Shown here: positions 50,842 to 59,604 of the stretch, one piece after another
Layout of the letters: every line of letters begins with the position of its first letter
How positions within the stretch are numbered: position 1 is the stretch's first letter
Source of the DNA: Hyphomonadaceae bacterium JAD_PAG50586_4
GTDB taxonomy: Bacteria; Pseudomonadota; Alphaproteobacteria; Caulobacterales; Aquidulcibacteraceae
Direction: 5' to 3'
Assembly (NCBI GenBank): GCA_023242925.1
Contig: CP096134.1
Span: forward strand, 3,677,501-3,741,500
Length of the DNA: 64,000 bases
Notes under the pieces: generated by a model
Told to the model about the DNA's origin: nothing
The model's input: only the letters and a program-made list of their open reading frames with translations
The model's database searches: none
Made by a program: the position numbers and the translations under genes

Positions 50842-51440
50842 GCATCGTTCAATCTACTCCACCTCTCGCTCGCGGCGAGGAGATGCGGAACAAGATACTC
50901 GACGCAACAATCGATAGCCTAATCGACGTCGGCTATGCTCGCTCTTCCACTTGGGAGATATGTAAACGCGCAGGGATTTCGCGTGGGGCGTTCCTTCATC
51001 ACTTCCCGACGCGCATAAAGCTGTTTAGCGCGGCCATAACTCGGCTCGCACAAGACCCACTCGACCAGCTCGACGCAGGTCTTGCGGTACGCACTGGTAC
51101 AGAAGCAGTTTCGCTATTCCTCGAATGGCTTTGGAAGACCCTTGATGGCCCGCTATTTGCCGTAGGCCTAGAGCTTCTTGCCGCCGCCCGCACCGAGCCC
51201 GAACTGCAGAGCGTCCTGCGAGCCGGCGGCGATGAGCTTGCAGCAAAGCTCGATGAAATCGCGCGGAGCATCGCAAAGAGTGCCGGCGGCGACAATCATG
51301 CTGCGCTTGAGATAATGTTGTTGATGTCCATCCCGATGGTGCGAGGCGTTGGACTCGATCTGGCAGTCGGCGGCAACCGCGCGGAACACGCCGCACGATT
51401 TCGCGACTGGGAAGCCCGTGTTCTCAGAGCCACGGCATGA
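50838..51440 (+). CDS. TetR family transcriptional regulator (second)
   Basis: 200 residues from MSIVQSTPPLARGEEMRNKI. The HTH: NKILDATIDSLIDVGYARSS, TWEICKRAGISRGAFLHHFP and TRIKLFSAAITRLAQDPLDQ (about 18-75). The C-terminal ligand domain has FAVGLELLAAARTEPELQSV, a TetR_C-like helix. Its ATG overlaps the stop of the epimerase gene, so it is co-transcribed with the enzyme it probably regulates. It could bind the ACAGTCC palindrome at 49798. It differs in sequence from the TetR protein at 40995. Confidence 0.9.
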   Translation: MSIVQSTPPLARGEEMRNKILDATIDSLIDVGYARSSTWEICKRAGISRGAFLHHFPTRIKLFSAAITRLAQDPLDQLDAGLAVRTGTEAVSLFLEWLWKTLDGPLFAVGLELLAAARTEPELQSVLRAGGDELAAKLDEIARSIAKSAGGDNHAALEIMLLMSIPMVRGVGLDLAVGGNRAEHAARFRDWEARVLRATA

Positions 51441-51515
51441 TCGGCTCTTTGAGAAAGCACTCTAGCGCGAGCTGCATCAAAAAAATTCCATGATCGTCGG
51501 CGCCGGAGGCAACAC

Positions 51516-53373
51516 GTGACAACGGGCAACAACGACAACCGCGCGTTCTCAGGCATTCTCGTCGAAGCGGAGGACTTCGACGACTACGGCGGTTGGGTCC
51601 TCGACTCGCAGTTCGAAGCGCAAATGGGCTCTCCCTATTTGCTCGCACACGGCCTCGGCCAGCCGGTCGCTGACGCCTCCACGACAATAACGATAGCGGA
51701 AAGCGGCAATTATGAAGTCTGGGTTCGCGCCAAAGACTGGGTCACCACACACCATCCCGGACGTTTTCTGCTTTCGATAAATGGCGTCAGACTAGAAACT
51801 CAATTCGGCGCCAACGGGCAGGACTGGACGTGGCAATCGGCGGGACGTGTTGCGTTACACGAAGGCGAGACAAGGCTCGCGCTGCACGACCTCACGGGCT
51901 TTGCCGGTCGTTGCGATGCAATCTACTTCGCGCGTGACGGCGTAGCGCCGCCGAATGATGTCAACGCAACGAGCCGCGCTTGGCGAAGATCGCTGCGCGG
52001 ACTCTCCGATGATCCAATCGACGCTGGACAATTCGAAGTCGTAGTAGTCGGCGGTGGCGTTTCGGGTTGCGCAACGGCGCTCGCAGCGGCCCGGCTTGGC
52101 CAGCGGGTCGCACTCATCCATGACCGCCCAGTGTTAGGCGGAAACGCAAGCACAGAAATCGGGCTGATGCCACGCGGCGCTCAGGGCGCTCTTCTTCGAG
52201 AACTCTCGGCGCGTGACGCAAACGGCGACCTTGCCGCGCTGCGCTTGCTGCAAGCGGAGCCAACAGCTTCTGTTTTTGGAGCATCGCATTATCGCTGCCG
52301 CGCGAGACGGCAACAGGATCGTCTCTGTCGACGCCGTTCAAGCGCGTGGCGGCCATGAGCGGCGATTCAAAGGCGCGATGTTTGTGGACGCAAGCGGCGT
52401 GGCGATGGTGGGCGTGCTCGTCGGCGCAGAAACTCTGTTCGGCCGCGAGGCGCGCTCAGAATACAACGAGCCCTACGCGCCAGACACGGCCGATAACATG
52501 CATCATGGCAACACGCTCTTTTTCCGCACGCGGATGGCGGATCATCCAGTCTCCTTTCCAGATGTGCCCTGGGCCACCGAAGTTTCAAAGGACTACGCGA
52601 ACTTGAGCGGTCAATTAGTCAGGCCTGGCCTTGAGAACGGCCCAGGTCCCCAGGCCGGCGCAAACCCAAGCACGCCGGAGTTCAAATTCAACGATGGACA
52701 AGACTCGTTTCCCGCAACCCATTTCTGGGAGTACGGCCAATGGCTCGATCCGTACGTGTCGGGTGAGCTGGTTCGCGATTATCTGATGCGGGCGCTTTAC
52801 GGCACTTTCTCAAACGTCAAGCGCTTGGAGCCGGACAAGTACGCCAACCTCGAATTTGAGTGGATGGCGTTTGTTGCCGCTCAGGGCGAGTTTCGCCGCT
52901 ACAAGGGCGACTACATCCTCACCGAGAACGACATTCGCGATCACGTAGTCTTCGAAGACACGCTGATCGCCAATGACGGCTCATTTTGCATCCACTGCGC
53001 TGGGCGCCCAGGGGAAACCAAATACGACTTCCGCCTCAAAGATTGGATTTTTGATCAACGCGACCGTCAGTCGTACGAGATCCCGTTTCGTTGCCTCTAC
53101 TCGAAAAATATCGACAACCTTATGATGGCCGGCAAGCACATCAGCGTGACACACGTAGCGGGTTCGGCGACCAAGCTTATGGGCAACGGCGCGCAGCATG
53201 GCGTTGCCGTCGCCGCGGCCGCCTTCCTTTGCAATAAGCATGGCACGACACCGCGCGGGCTATTTCAGAGTCATTTTGGCGAACTCAGGGAGTTGGTCGG
53301 AGAACTTGCTGGGTGCGATCACGATCTCACGAGCAACCCACCCACGCGCAAATTCAAGGCGGTCCCTAGCTGA
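51516..53373 (+). CDS. FAD-dependent oxidoreductase with N-terminal beta-sandwich domain, frameshifted
   Basis: About 620 residues once one missing T in the TTTTT run at 52273-52277 is restored. Residues 1-145 form an accessory domain (GILVEAEDFDDYGGWVLDSQ, ESGNYEVWVRAKDWVTTHHP, YFARDGVAP) resembling galactose-binding/CBM-like sandwiches. The FAD domain follows: FEVVVVGGGVSGCATALAAA (GxGxxG), RVALIHDRPVLGGNASTEIG; after the shift LEHRIIAAARDGNRIVSVDA, KGAMFVDASGVAMVGVLVGA and MMAGKHISVTHVAGSATKLM. This is the FAD_oxidored (PF12831) type seen with sugar-acid and sterol pathways. No signal peptide is visible. It follows the second TetR gene by 75 bp, on the same strand. Confidence 0.88.
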
Positions 53374-53484
53374 ACTGCAGCTATGTCGCCGAAAGCTGCC
53401 CCTCGGAAGGAACCAGTACGCGCCTGAATTTCCTAGGAGAGCATTGGCCTTCTCATCATGCGCGAACCGGCCTTGGCAGTCCGC

Positions 53485-54291
53485 CTACGCAGGAAAGTCC
53501 GACTCAAGGCGTTGCACCAATCTCGCGCTCTGCGCTGGGATAGCTCCGCCCAAAAGCAAGAGGGCGCGAACCACCGGTAGGTAAGGCTTCACCGAGGCCG
53601 CGAGCGCTGTAGGTGAAGTGCCGGCCAAGTCGGCATACGCCGCTTGTAGAGCTGCGTTCACGGCGCGCGGACGCTCTGGGTCGTCGGCAAGATGGGGTGC
53701 AAGCTCTGTGAGGATGACGTGCGCGCTCGCCAGGTCGAACTCGGCCGGCGCCCGTATCGCCGCGATCCAATCGATCAGTCTCGCCCCATCCTTCGTCATG
53801 ATAACGTTGCCGGGGTTTGGATCGCCATGGCAAAGCCCGTCTGGTGGCGATAGGTGATCGATCAGAGCAAGGACGCCAGCCGTAAGAGAGTTCGAAAGAG
53901 AGACGCGGGCGCATCGAAAACTGCTCGCCACGTAGTCCCGCAGCACTGGCACCTCGGGCGGCGGCGGCGTCGCGTGAACTGAGTGAAGACACCCCGCAAG
54001 AATGGCGCCCGCCTGAGCCTACGAAACCGCCTTGCTCTTCGTGGCTTGCATCAGCGTCGGACCATCGAGCCGCGCCATCACGACCCCAGATCGCCCCTCA
54101 ATGGTCACCTCTTCAAACACCTCCGGCGCCAATGCGCCCACCGCGAAAATGGCGCGTGTCATCCGGGCCTCGTGTATACTGATGCGATGTGGAATGCCGT
54201 TTCTGAACAGCTTGGCCACCCGCTCGGGCGCCCACGTATAAACCTCCGCAGTGGCGCCTTCGCCGATCTTCGCACCCAACGACTGGCGCAA
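53485..54291 (-). pseudogene. aminoglycoside phosphotransferase-like kinase interrupted by an in-frame TAG
   Basis: One frame from 54291 to 53485 (268 codons) contains a single TAG at 54019-54021. Before it: MRQSLGAKIGEGATAEVYTW (glycine loop), VAKLFRNGIPHRISIHEARM (Lys and Glu of the N-lobe) and SGVVMARLDGPTLMQATKSK (hinge). After it: DGLCHGDPNPGNVIMTKDGA (catalytic HGDxxxxN, Brenner motif), RLIDWIAAIRAPAEFDLASA (metal-binding Asp) and C-terminal helices. All kinase motifs are present, so the ancestral gene was complete. The break is a substitution, not an indel. The phosphoryl acceptor is unknown. It marks the right edge of the island, next to element copy 28. Confidence 0.8.
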
Positions 54292-54378
54292 CTACGCCTC
54301 CCTACCACAATCAGAGACGCCACTGGCCGCCGGCTCTTACAGCGCAGCTATACCACAGGTTTTCACCACAGGACTGAG

Positions 54379-54496
54379 TAGCTCGAACGGGCCACGGCCA
54401 GCGCTGCGCAATATTTCTCGAATGACGGCCGCGCACTAAACTTGCCGATCGTAACTTGGTAGCCACTTCGGCGCGCTCTCGCCGAAGGCTGCCATC
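54379..54496 (+). repeat. array element copy 28, first after the catabolic island
   Basis: GGGCCACGGCCAGCGCTGCG, CAATATTTCTCGAATGACGG, CTTCGGCGCGCTCTCGCCGA and GAAGGCTGCCATC. Confidence 0.93.
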
Positions 54497-54607
54497 CGTA
54501 AGGCCGGAGCTCGCCGGCTGAGGCTGCCTCCACTCATTTGCGGGGCTTGCCAGGTAGCTGAGCCGCCGCCAATGCCGAATATTGGCGCCGAGTAGATGAG
54601 AGCGTAG

Positions 54608-54838
54608 ATGGAAAAGATCGTGATCGGCCTAGGCGCGACGACGGGCGCGATCGCTGGTTTTGCGTTCTTTGCTTTTTGGAGAGATTTACCTCTCCCCAGC
54701 CTCTTGTTCTTTCTCGTCGATGCACTCGGCCCAATCATCGCCTCGGTCGTCTTCGGCGTTCTCACTTCTATCGTCGCTAGCTTCGCTTTTGCTCTACTCG
54801 TTGACGCACTCTGGCCGAAAAGCGAGCCGAAGCCGTAG
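54608..54838 (+). CDS. two-helix small membrane protein
   Basis: 76 residues. Hydrophobic helices at about 5-22 ([20 protein letters not shown]) and 29-65 (a long [20 protein letters not shown] stretch likely crossing twice), ending KSEPKP. Family not recognised. It is on the + strand after element copy 28; 30 bp beyond its stop begins the 3' end of the group II intron on the opposite strand. Confidence 0.5.
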   Translation: MEKIVIGLGATTGAIAGFAFFAFWRDLPLPSLLFFLVDALGPIIASVVFGVLTSIVASFAFALLVDALWPKSEPKP

Positions 54839-54869
54839 CCCGTGTGCCAGCCACATAGGCAGGATTTCG

Positions 54870-56850
54870 TAGAGTCGGGATGTGGCGCGGTGGTGTTAGG
54901 CCGAGCGTATCTGTTTCCGCCTCTTTCGTTTGGCGGTGCCTGAAGAGCGCGACCATAGCTCCGTTTCCACATCCCTCTCATCGAACCGGACTTGCAGATC
55001 TCCCGCATCCGGCTCTCGGACAAGACATCACGCCTTCACCCACGACGGGCCGCGGCCAAGTCGGGTCAAGCGTACGAGCCCGAAGTGCTCGTAGAGGTGC
55101 GAGAGTGGATAGCTCCCGCCTCGACGTCGCTTGACTTTGTGTTTGGCGCGCAGCCACCGGCGCAACCGCACAGCTGTGTAATTGTCGAGCGCGCGGTACG
55201 CGGGATTGACCGTGCCTACTCTGAAGTAGTTGGCCCAGCCGCGCAGCGTGCGGTTTAACTTCATCACCAGCTCTGTGGTCCCTTGCCATGTCCCCGTATG
55301 GACGGTGAGCGCGTGGACCTTTTCGACCGCGCTCTTGATGCTCTTCTTCGATGGCCGATGGCCCAGGCGGGCTTGACCGGTTCGCGCAGAATACATCCGT
55401 CCAAACGTGTAGCCCAAGAAGTCGAAGCTGCTCTCCGGGACGCTGCAGATGCGTGTCTTCTCTTCGCTGACCGTGAGCTTCAGCTTACCCATGATCGCGC
55501 GCAGATGCTGCAGCGCCAAGTCAGCGTTGCCTTTCCTACACAAGATCACGAGATCGTCCGCATAGGTCACGAGACGTGCGCCGAGACGCTGCTCCAGTCC
55601 GAGCTGTCGCCATCCCAACACAAACCGGCGCATGTAGAGATTGGCCAGCAAGGGTGAGAGGGGTGAGCCCTGCGGGATGCCGCGTCCGCTGTCGCGGGCT
55701 TCGGTGGTGCGTAGCTTTCCGCCTCGATCGTCGGTTTCTTCGACAGCGCACTCCAGCCACATCTTGATCAGATGCAGCACACGCCGGTCTACGACACGGC
55801 GCGCCACCGATTTCATAAGCTCGGCGTGAGGGATGCTGCCAAAATAATCCGCGAGGTCGGCGTCAACAACGTCCGCATGGCCGCGAAACAATTGCTCTTC
55901 CACTTCTGTCACCGCTTGCTGAGCGTTGCGCCCAGCACGATAGGCGTAGAGTTCAGGTGGAAGATCGGCTTCGAAGATCGGGTCCAACACCAGCGTCGCC
56001 GCTGTCATCGCCACCCGATCTCGCACGGTTGAGATGCCCAGCGGCCTTAGCTTGCCGTTGGGCTTTGGGATGTGCACGCGTCTGATTGCGTCCGGTTTGT
56101 AGCTTTCCTGCCTGAGCGCAAGCGCCAGTTCGCCGAGCCATCGTTCAACGCCATACGCTTCGATGTCGGCGAAGTCCTGGCCGTCCACGCCCGGTGCGCC
56201 CTTGTTGGAGCGGCACTGCGCGTAGGCGAACGCCAGAATATCTTCGCGATAAATCTTGTCGTAGAGCGCGTAGAAACGATAGCCAGCTTCGGCCTTCGCT
56301 TTTGCGTGTAACGCCGTCTGCAATTTCTGAACACTGTTCGGAGTTGATAGGTTGCCCAATCTCCAGGTCCTTGCTCACGTGTTGCGTTGGTCTTGAACTG
56401 AGGCCCCTTCCCTCCACCGCCATTACGCGGCTTCAGCGGTACTACGAGCCTCTCCGTCACCCCAATGCGCCAAGCCTGTCCCTCACGGGCGTCTTGTTGA
56501 TCATCGCTAATCACGCGCTGGGGCTTCCCGTGTTGCGTGCGCTTTCCTTGTGTACATGCTGCCGCCAGTACCCCGGTGCAGCGAGCGGGCGTCGTCTTGC
56601 TCTCTCACCCGCTCGTGTCAGCCTTCCCCGAAACGGCTGTCGGGTCGGCCTGCACATCGACCTTTTCGAGGCTTGCTCGGCGTTCACTCACGTTGCGGCC
56701 TGCACACTTGCTCTGTCACCTATTCGTGACACGATTATCGAAGGCTTCAGCCAGTTCGTTACCTCCCTGTCTGCTCCGATCGCTTCCGGCTGGAGCATTT
56801 GCCGGGTGGGGCTTGCACCCACTGGAAAGCGCCGCCTTTGCACGGCGCAC
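54870..56850 (-). mobile_element. group II intron with maturase gene
   Basis: On the - strand the 5' end at 56850 reads GTGCGCC, the usual group II start, followed by GGTGCAAGCCCCACC in domain I. The reverse transcriptase/maturase gene lies inside domain IV. Domain V is recognisable at about 54980-55016 (AGAGCCGGATGCGGG paired with AAGTCCGGTTC). A GGGATGTGG/CCACATCCC pairing (around 54965-54973 and 54877-54885) may close domain VI. The 3' boundary near 54870 is an estimate. The intron sits in the gap between a small membrane protein gene and the XRE regulator gene, so no gene is interrupted. Confidence 0.85.
55028..56359 (-). CDS. ltrA: group II intron reverse transcriptase/maturase
   Basis: 443 residues. 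The RT domain shows [40 protein letters not shown] (RT motif 2), [20 protein letters not shown] (first Asp), [20 protein letters not shown] and the catalytic [15 protein letters not shown] (YADD, about 265). The maturase domain X follows ([20 protein letters not shown], then [20 protein letters not shown]). There is no C-terminal HNH endonuclease, so insertion would depend on replication forks or nicks. Length and motif order are complete and the frame is intact. It splices and mobilises the surrounding intron. Confidence 0.97.
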   Translation of the reverse strand: MGNLSTPNSVQKLQTALHAKAKAEAGYRFYALYDKIYREDILAFAYAQCRSNKGAPGVDGQDFADIEAYGVERWLGELALALRQESYKPDAIRRVHIPKPNGKLRPLGISTVRDRVAMTAATLVLDPIFEADLPPELYAYRAGRNAQQAVTEVEEQLFRGHADVVDADLADYFGSIPHAELMKSVARRVVDRRVLHLIKMWLECAVEETDDRGGKLRTTEARDSGRGIPQGSPLSPLLANLYMRRFVLGWRQLGLEQRLGARLVTYADDLVILCRKGNADLALQHLRAIMGKLKLTVSEEKTRICSVPESSFDFLGYTFGRMYSARTGQARLGHRPSKKSIKSAVEKVHALTVHTGTWQGTTELVMKLNRTLRGWANYFRVGTVNPAYRALDNYTAVRLRRWLRAKHKVKRRRGGSYPLSHLYEHFGLVRLTRLGRGPSWVKA

Positions 56851-56962
56851 GCCGGATGCAGTCGCTCGGCGGTCGGCGCCCCCGCATTGCATTAGGTCCA
56901 TTCCTGGGTATTCCTGATTATTCCAGTTGTATTCAAGGCATTCCTGCCAATGACTGGGGCCC

Positions 56963-57628
56963 ATGAAGTTCGGCGAATACCTCAAGAACCGGCGCACTGA
57001 ACTTGGCTGGACGCAGCCCGATGCGGCCGCCAAAGCCCAGATCGAGCAGTCCTATTTGTCGAAGCTCGAGACTGGAAAATCGTTTCCGTCCGAGGACGTC
57101 TACCAGCGCTTGGTCGAGGCCTTCAGCCTCGACACTGAAACCATGGTGGGCGCGCTCTACCCTGCCGAACTCGATCGCCTCCGCGAGATCGAAGCAGTCC
57201 GCAAACATCTGCTCCAGCGCGAGCACGACACCCGCTCGATCAGCCGCCGCTGGCTTTATGCCGGCCTTGGCGGGCTCGTCCTGGGCGGCGCCCTTACCGG
57301 CCTCGCGCAAGTCGACCGCGGCGGCGCGGCAATGCACTACACCTACCAGTCGCCGGGGGTCATCCACGCCGGAGAGAGTTCGAACACCTTCGACGACGTG
57401 AGCGACAATCCCGCGCTTTTGGCCCGCGCCGACGAGCAAACGATCTTCATCCCAGAAATGCGCGGGCCTGCTTTCACAGAAACGGTGCCTGACGGCCGCC
57501 GCGAGTGGCATCTCGTCGGCGCCAATTCAGTAATCGTCCCAGCCAAGTTCGGCTGGGCCCTAGTCCCAGGCTTCGCCCTCCTGATCGGCGGGCTTGGATG
57601 CTTCTTCATCAGCTGGCGCAGACCCTGA
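56963..57628 (+). CDS. membrane-anchored XRE family regulator
   Basis: 221 residues. N-terminal lambda-repressor-like HTH: MKFGEYLKNRRTELGWTQPD, AAAKAQIEQSYLSKLETGKS (recognition helix) and FPSEDVYQRLVEAFSLDTET (to about 60). A helical stalk leads to a first membrane helix (WLYAGLGGLVLGGALTGLAQ, about 95-114). A periplasmic loop of about 80 residues follows (ESSNTFDDVSDNPALLARAD), then a second helix (WALVPGFALLIGGLGCFFIS) with basic end. A DNA-binding domain tethered to the membrane with an exported loop suggests signal sensing across the envelope. It ends 7 bp before a serine-hydrolase lipoprotein gene. Confidence 0.85.
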   Translation: MKFGEYLKNRRTELGWTQPDAAAKAQIEQSYLSKLETGKSFPSEDVYQRLVEAFSLDTETMVGALYPAELDRLREIEAVRKHLLQREHDTRSISRRWLYAGLGGLVLGGALTGLAQVDRGGAAMHYTYQSPGVIHAGESSNTFDDVSDNPALLARADEQTIFIPEMRGPAFTETVPDGRREWHLVGANSVIVPAKFGWALVPGFALLIGGLGCFFISWRRP

Positions 57629-57635
57629 GGAACTA

Positions 57636-58787
57636 ATGAAACTTTCAGCACTGATTCTCGCGGCAGCCCTCGCGGGCTGCGCAACTAGATCGCTGCCTGC
57701 AACGCAACGTCTTGAAGGCGAAGCGCTCGATGCACGTATCGAAGCATTAATGGCGCGCGAACAAGTTGTCGGCATGGCTGTGGCCGTGGTCGAGCGCGGT
57801 GAGATCACGCATGTCGGCGCCTACGGCTATCGCAACCGCGAGAATGCGCTGCCGCTTGAGACCGACACGATCATGTATGGCGCGTCCGTGACCAAGGCGG
57901 CGTTCGCCTACATGTTGATGCAGCTTGTCGATGAAGGCCGGCTCGATCTCGATCGCTCGATCGCGGACTATCTGCCGCGCCCGTTGCCGGAATACGAAGA
58001 TTACACCGATCTCGCCGGCGACGAACGCTGGCGTCAGCTGACGCCGCGCATCCTGCTCTCGCACACGAGCGGCTTCGCCAATATGCGCTGGCTGGATGAC
58101 GACCAACGCCTGCGCTTCCACTTCACGCCGGGCGCGCACTACGCCTATTCGAACGAAGGCATCTGGGTGCTGCAACTCATGCTGGAGCAAGGGCTCGGCC
58201 TTGATGTCGGCGCGGAGATGCAGACTCGCGTGTTCGATCGCCTCGGCATGACCCGCACCTCCATGCAATGGCGCGACGATTTCGCCGGCAATCTCGCCGA
58301 TGGTTACGCCATGGACGGCACGTTCGAACCGCACGATCGCCGAGACAACGTCGCTGCGGCAGGCTCGATGGACACCACGATCGAAGACCAAGCCCGCATG
58401 TGGCGCGGCATGTTTGCCGGTGAATGGCTCTCCCCTGCTGCACGCGTCGAATGGGCCAGCGCGCAATTTCCGATCCGCACAGCGCAGAAGTTTCCGACCA
58501 TCCAGTTCTACAACACCACCGATCCGCGCGGTGAAGCTACGAACCTCTCCGCGTCACTCGTCGGCGAGACCTGGGAGGGGCCCAATGGGCGCTACTTCTC
58601 CAAGGGCGGTCACAATGATTGGACCGGCAATCTGGTGATCTGCGAAGAAGCCGGGCAGCGCTGCCTGGTGATGCTTGGCAACAGCGTGCGCGCCGAGATC
58701 ATCTTTCCGGAGATCGCGGCGCTGGTGCTGGGCGAGACCGGATTTCCGTCCTGGTGGATCTATCCGGAGCTTCACGGCCAAGAGTAA
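57636..58787 (+). CDS. serine hydrolase lipoprotein (beta-lactamase / class C family)
   Basis: 383 residues from MKLSALILAAALAGCATRSL with lipobox Cys15. Serine-hydrolase motifs: SVTK (residues 84-87, Ser nucleophile and Lys base), YSN (171-173, general base Tyr) and a late SKGGHNDWTGNLVI, where KGG/HNDW replaces the KTG triad. LDLDRSIADYLPRPLPEYED and LTPRILLSHTSGFANMRWLD are typical of Beta-lactamase (PF00144) esterases and D-alanyl-peptidases. It is probably periplasmic, acting on peptidoglycan fragments or esters. Translational coupling with the upstream XRE regulator (7 bp) suggests that regulator senses something produced or removed by this enzyme. Confidence 0.92.
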   Translation: MKLSALILAAALAGCATRSLPATQRLEGEALDARIEALMAREQVVGMAVAVVERGEITHVGAYGYRNRENALPLETDTIMYGASVTKAAFAYMLMQLVDEGRLDLDRSIADYLPRPLPEYEDYTDLAGDERWRQLTPRILLSHTSGFANMRWLDDDQRLRFHFTPGAHYAYSNEGIWVLQLMLEQGLGLDVGAEMQTRVFDRLGMTRTSMQWRDDFAGNLADGYAMDGTFEPHDRRDNVAAAGSMDTTIEDQARMWRGMFAGEWLSPAARVEWASAQFPIRTAQKFPTIQFYNTTDPRGEATNLSASLVGETWEGPNGRYFSKGGHNDWTGNLVICEEAGQRCLVMLGNSVRAEIIFPEIAALVLGETGFPSWWIYPELHGQE

Positions 58788-58805
58788 AGCCCGAACCGCG
58801 TCGAG

Positions 58806-58922
58806 CGACAGAACTGGGCCCAAATAGGCCATCGTACAGAATTCTGCGAACGACCTAGTCGATCCAAAGCTGCCGGCGGCACCCTGCCCGCGTGGACGCC
58901 TTTAGTTCGCCGAAGACAGCCG
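58806..58922 (+). repeat. array element copy 29
   Basis: GGGCCCAAATAGGCC, AGAATTCTGCGAACGACC, GCCGGCGGCACCCTGCCCG and TTCGCCGAAGACAGCC. Confidence 0.85.
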
Positions 58923-59018
58923 TTTGGGCAGTCTTCGCGAAGACCGTGCGACCGAGCGCTTGCAGGTTTTGCGTCTCACACAAGCGGTCACTCATTGAAA
59001 TTTCTACGACGCGCGCAC

Positions 59019-59363
59019 TCAGCCTCTATCGAAATCCTCTATGGCGACTTGAATTGCCTGCACCATGAGTGGGGACACATCATATTCGCAACTAGGACCA
59101 TCGACGCGAAAAGCGTAGGCCCAAGCATTAGCCAAGCAAATCAAACCCAAAGGATCAGAGCCACGTAGGACGAGCGGGCCGGGCCCGTCCTGCTTCTTCA
59201 GACGCTCGCGGAGTTCCTCAAAATACTCGCGGTTCCCAGCGGCGTTGGAGACGTCGAGTTGACGGGTCTTGACGCTTCGGGAGAGAAACTCATCAAGCGC
59301 CGCCATTTCCTGCGCCGACGCATGCAGGACTACGTTTTCACCGTCTTGTGCTTCGAAGCGCAT
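59019..59363 (-). CDS. small cytoplasmic protein, unknown
   Basis: 114 residues from MRFEAQDGENVVLHASAQEM; the longer frame upstream is not needed. The opening VVLHASAQEMAALDEFLSRS reads like a ligand-binding alpha/beta domain, followed by NREYFEELRERLKKQDGPGP, LVLRGSDPLGLICLANAWAY and VSPLMVQAIQVAIEDFDRG. No signal peptide. The family is not recognised, although the LASAQEMAAL...F pattern recalls immunity-type proteins of polymorphic toxins; that is speculative. Single gene between copies 29 and 30. Confidence 0.55.
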   Translation of the reverse strand: MRFEAQDGENVVLHASAQEMAALDEFLSRSVKTRQLDVSNAAGNREYFEELRERLKKQDGPGPLVLRGSDPLGLICLANAWAYAFRVDGPSCEYDVSPLMVQAIQVAIEDFDRG

Positions 59364-59422
59364 GCGTTTCTTTCGGCGCAATAGTTGGCATTCCGGTAGC
59401 AGCGAATTCACCAATACCTACA

Positions 59423-59541
59423 GCGTCTCAATTGGGCCAGCCGCGCGCCATCGGCGAAATTTTTCGAGCGACCTCGCGCTCAATTCCAGCCGCGGGCACC
59501 ATACCCGTTAATTCGGCACGCCGTCGGCGAGAACCGACAGC
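59423..59541 (+). repeat. array element copy 30
   Basis: GGGCCAGCCGCGCGCCATCG, GAAATTTTTCGAGCGACC, GCTCAATTCCAGCCGCGGGC, GTTAATTCGGCACGCCGTCG and ACCGACAG end. Confidence 0.93.
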
Positions 59542-59604
59542 GTTGACACGACGATGCGATAGATCAACATCCGAGCATGACTGCGAGTGAAGGCGCCCGG
59601 CGAA

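Noticed and set aside
53383..53405. Possible further element remnant (TGTCGCCGAAAGCTGCCCC)
   Set aside because: Only about 19 bp match and no left part is present; could be chance in GC-rich sequence.
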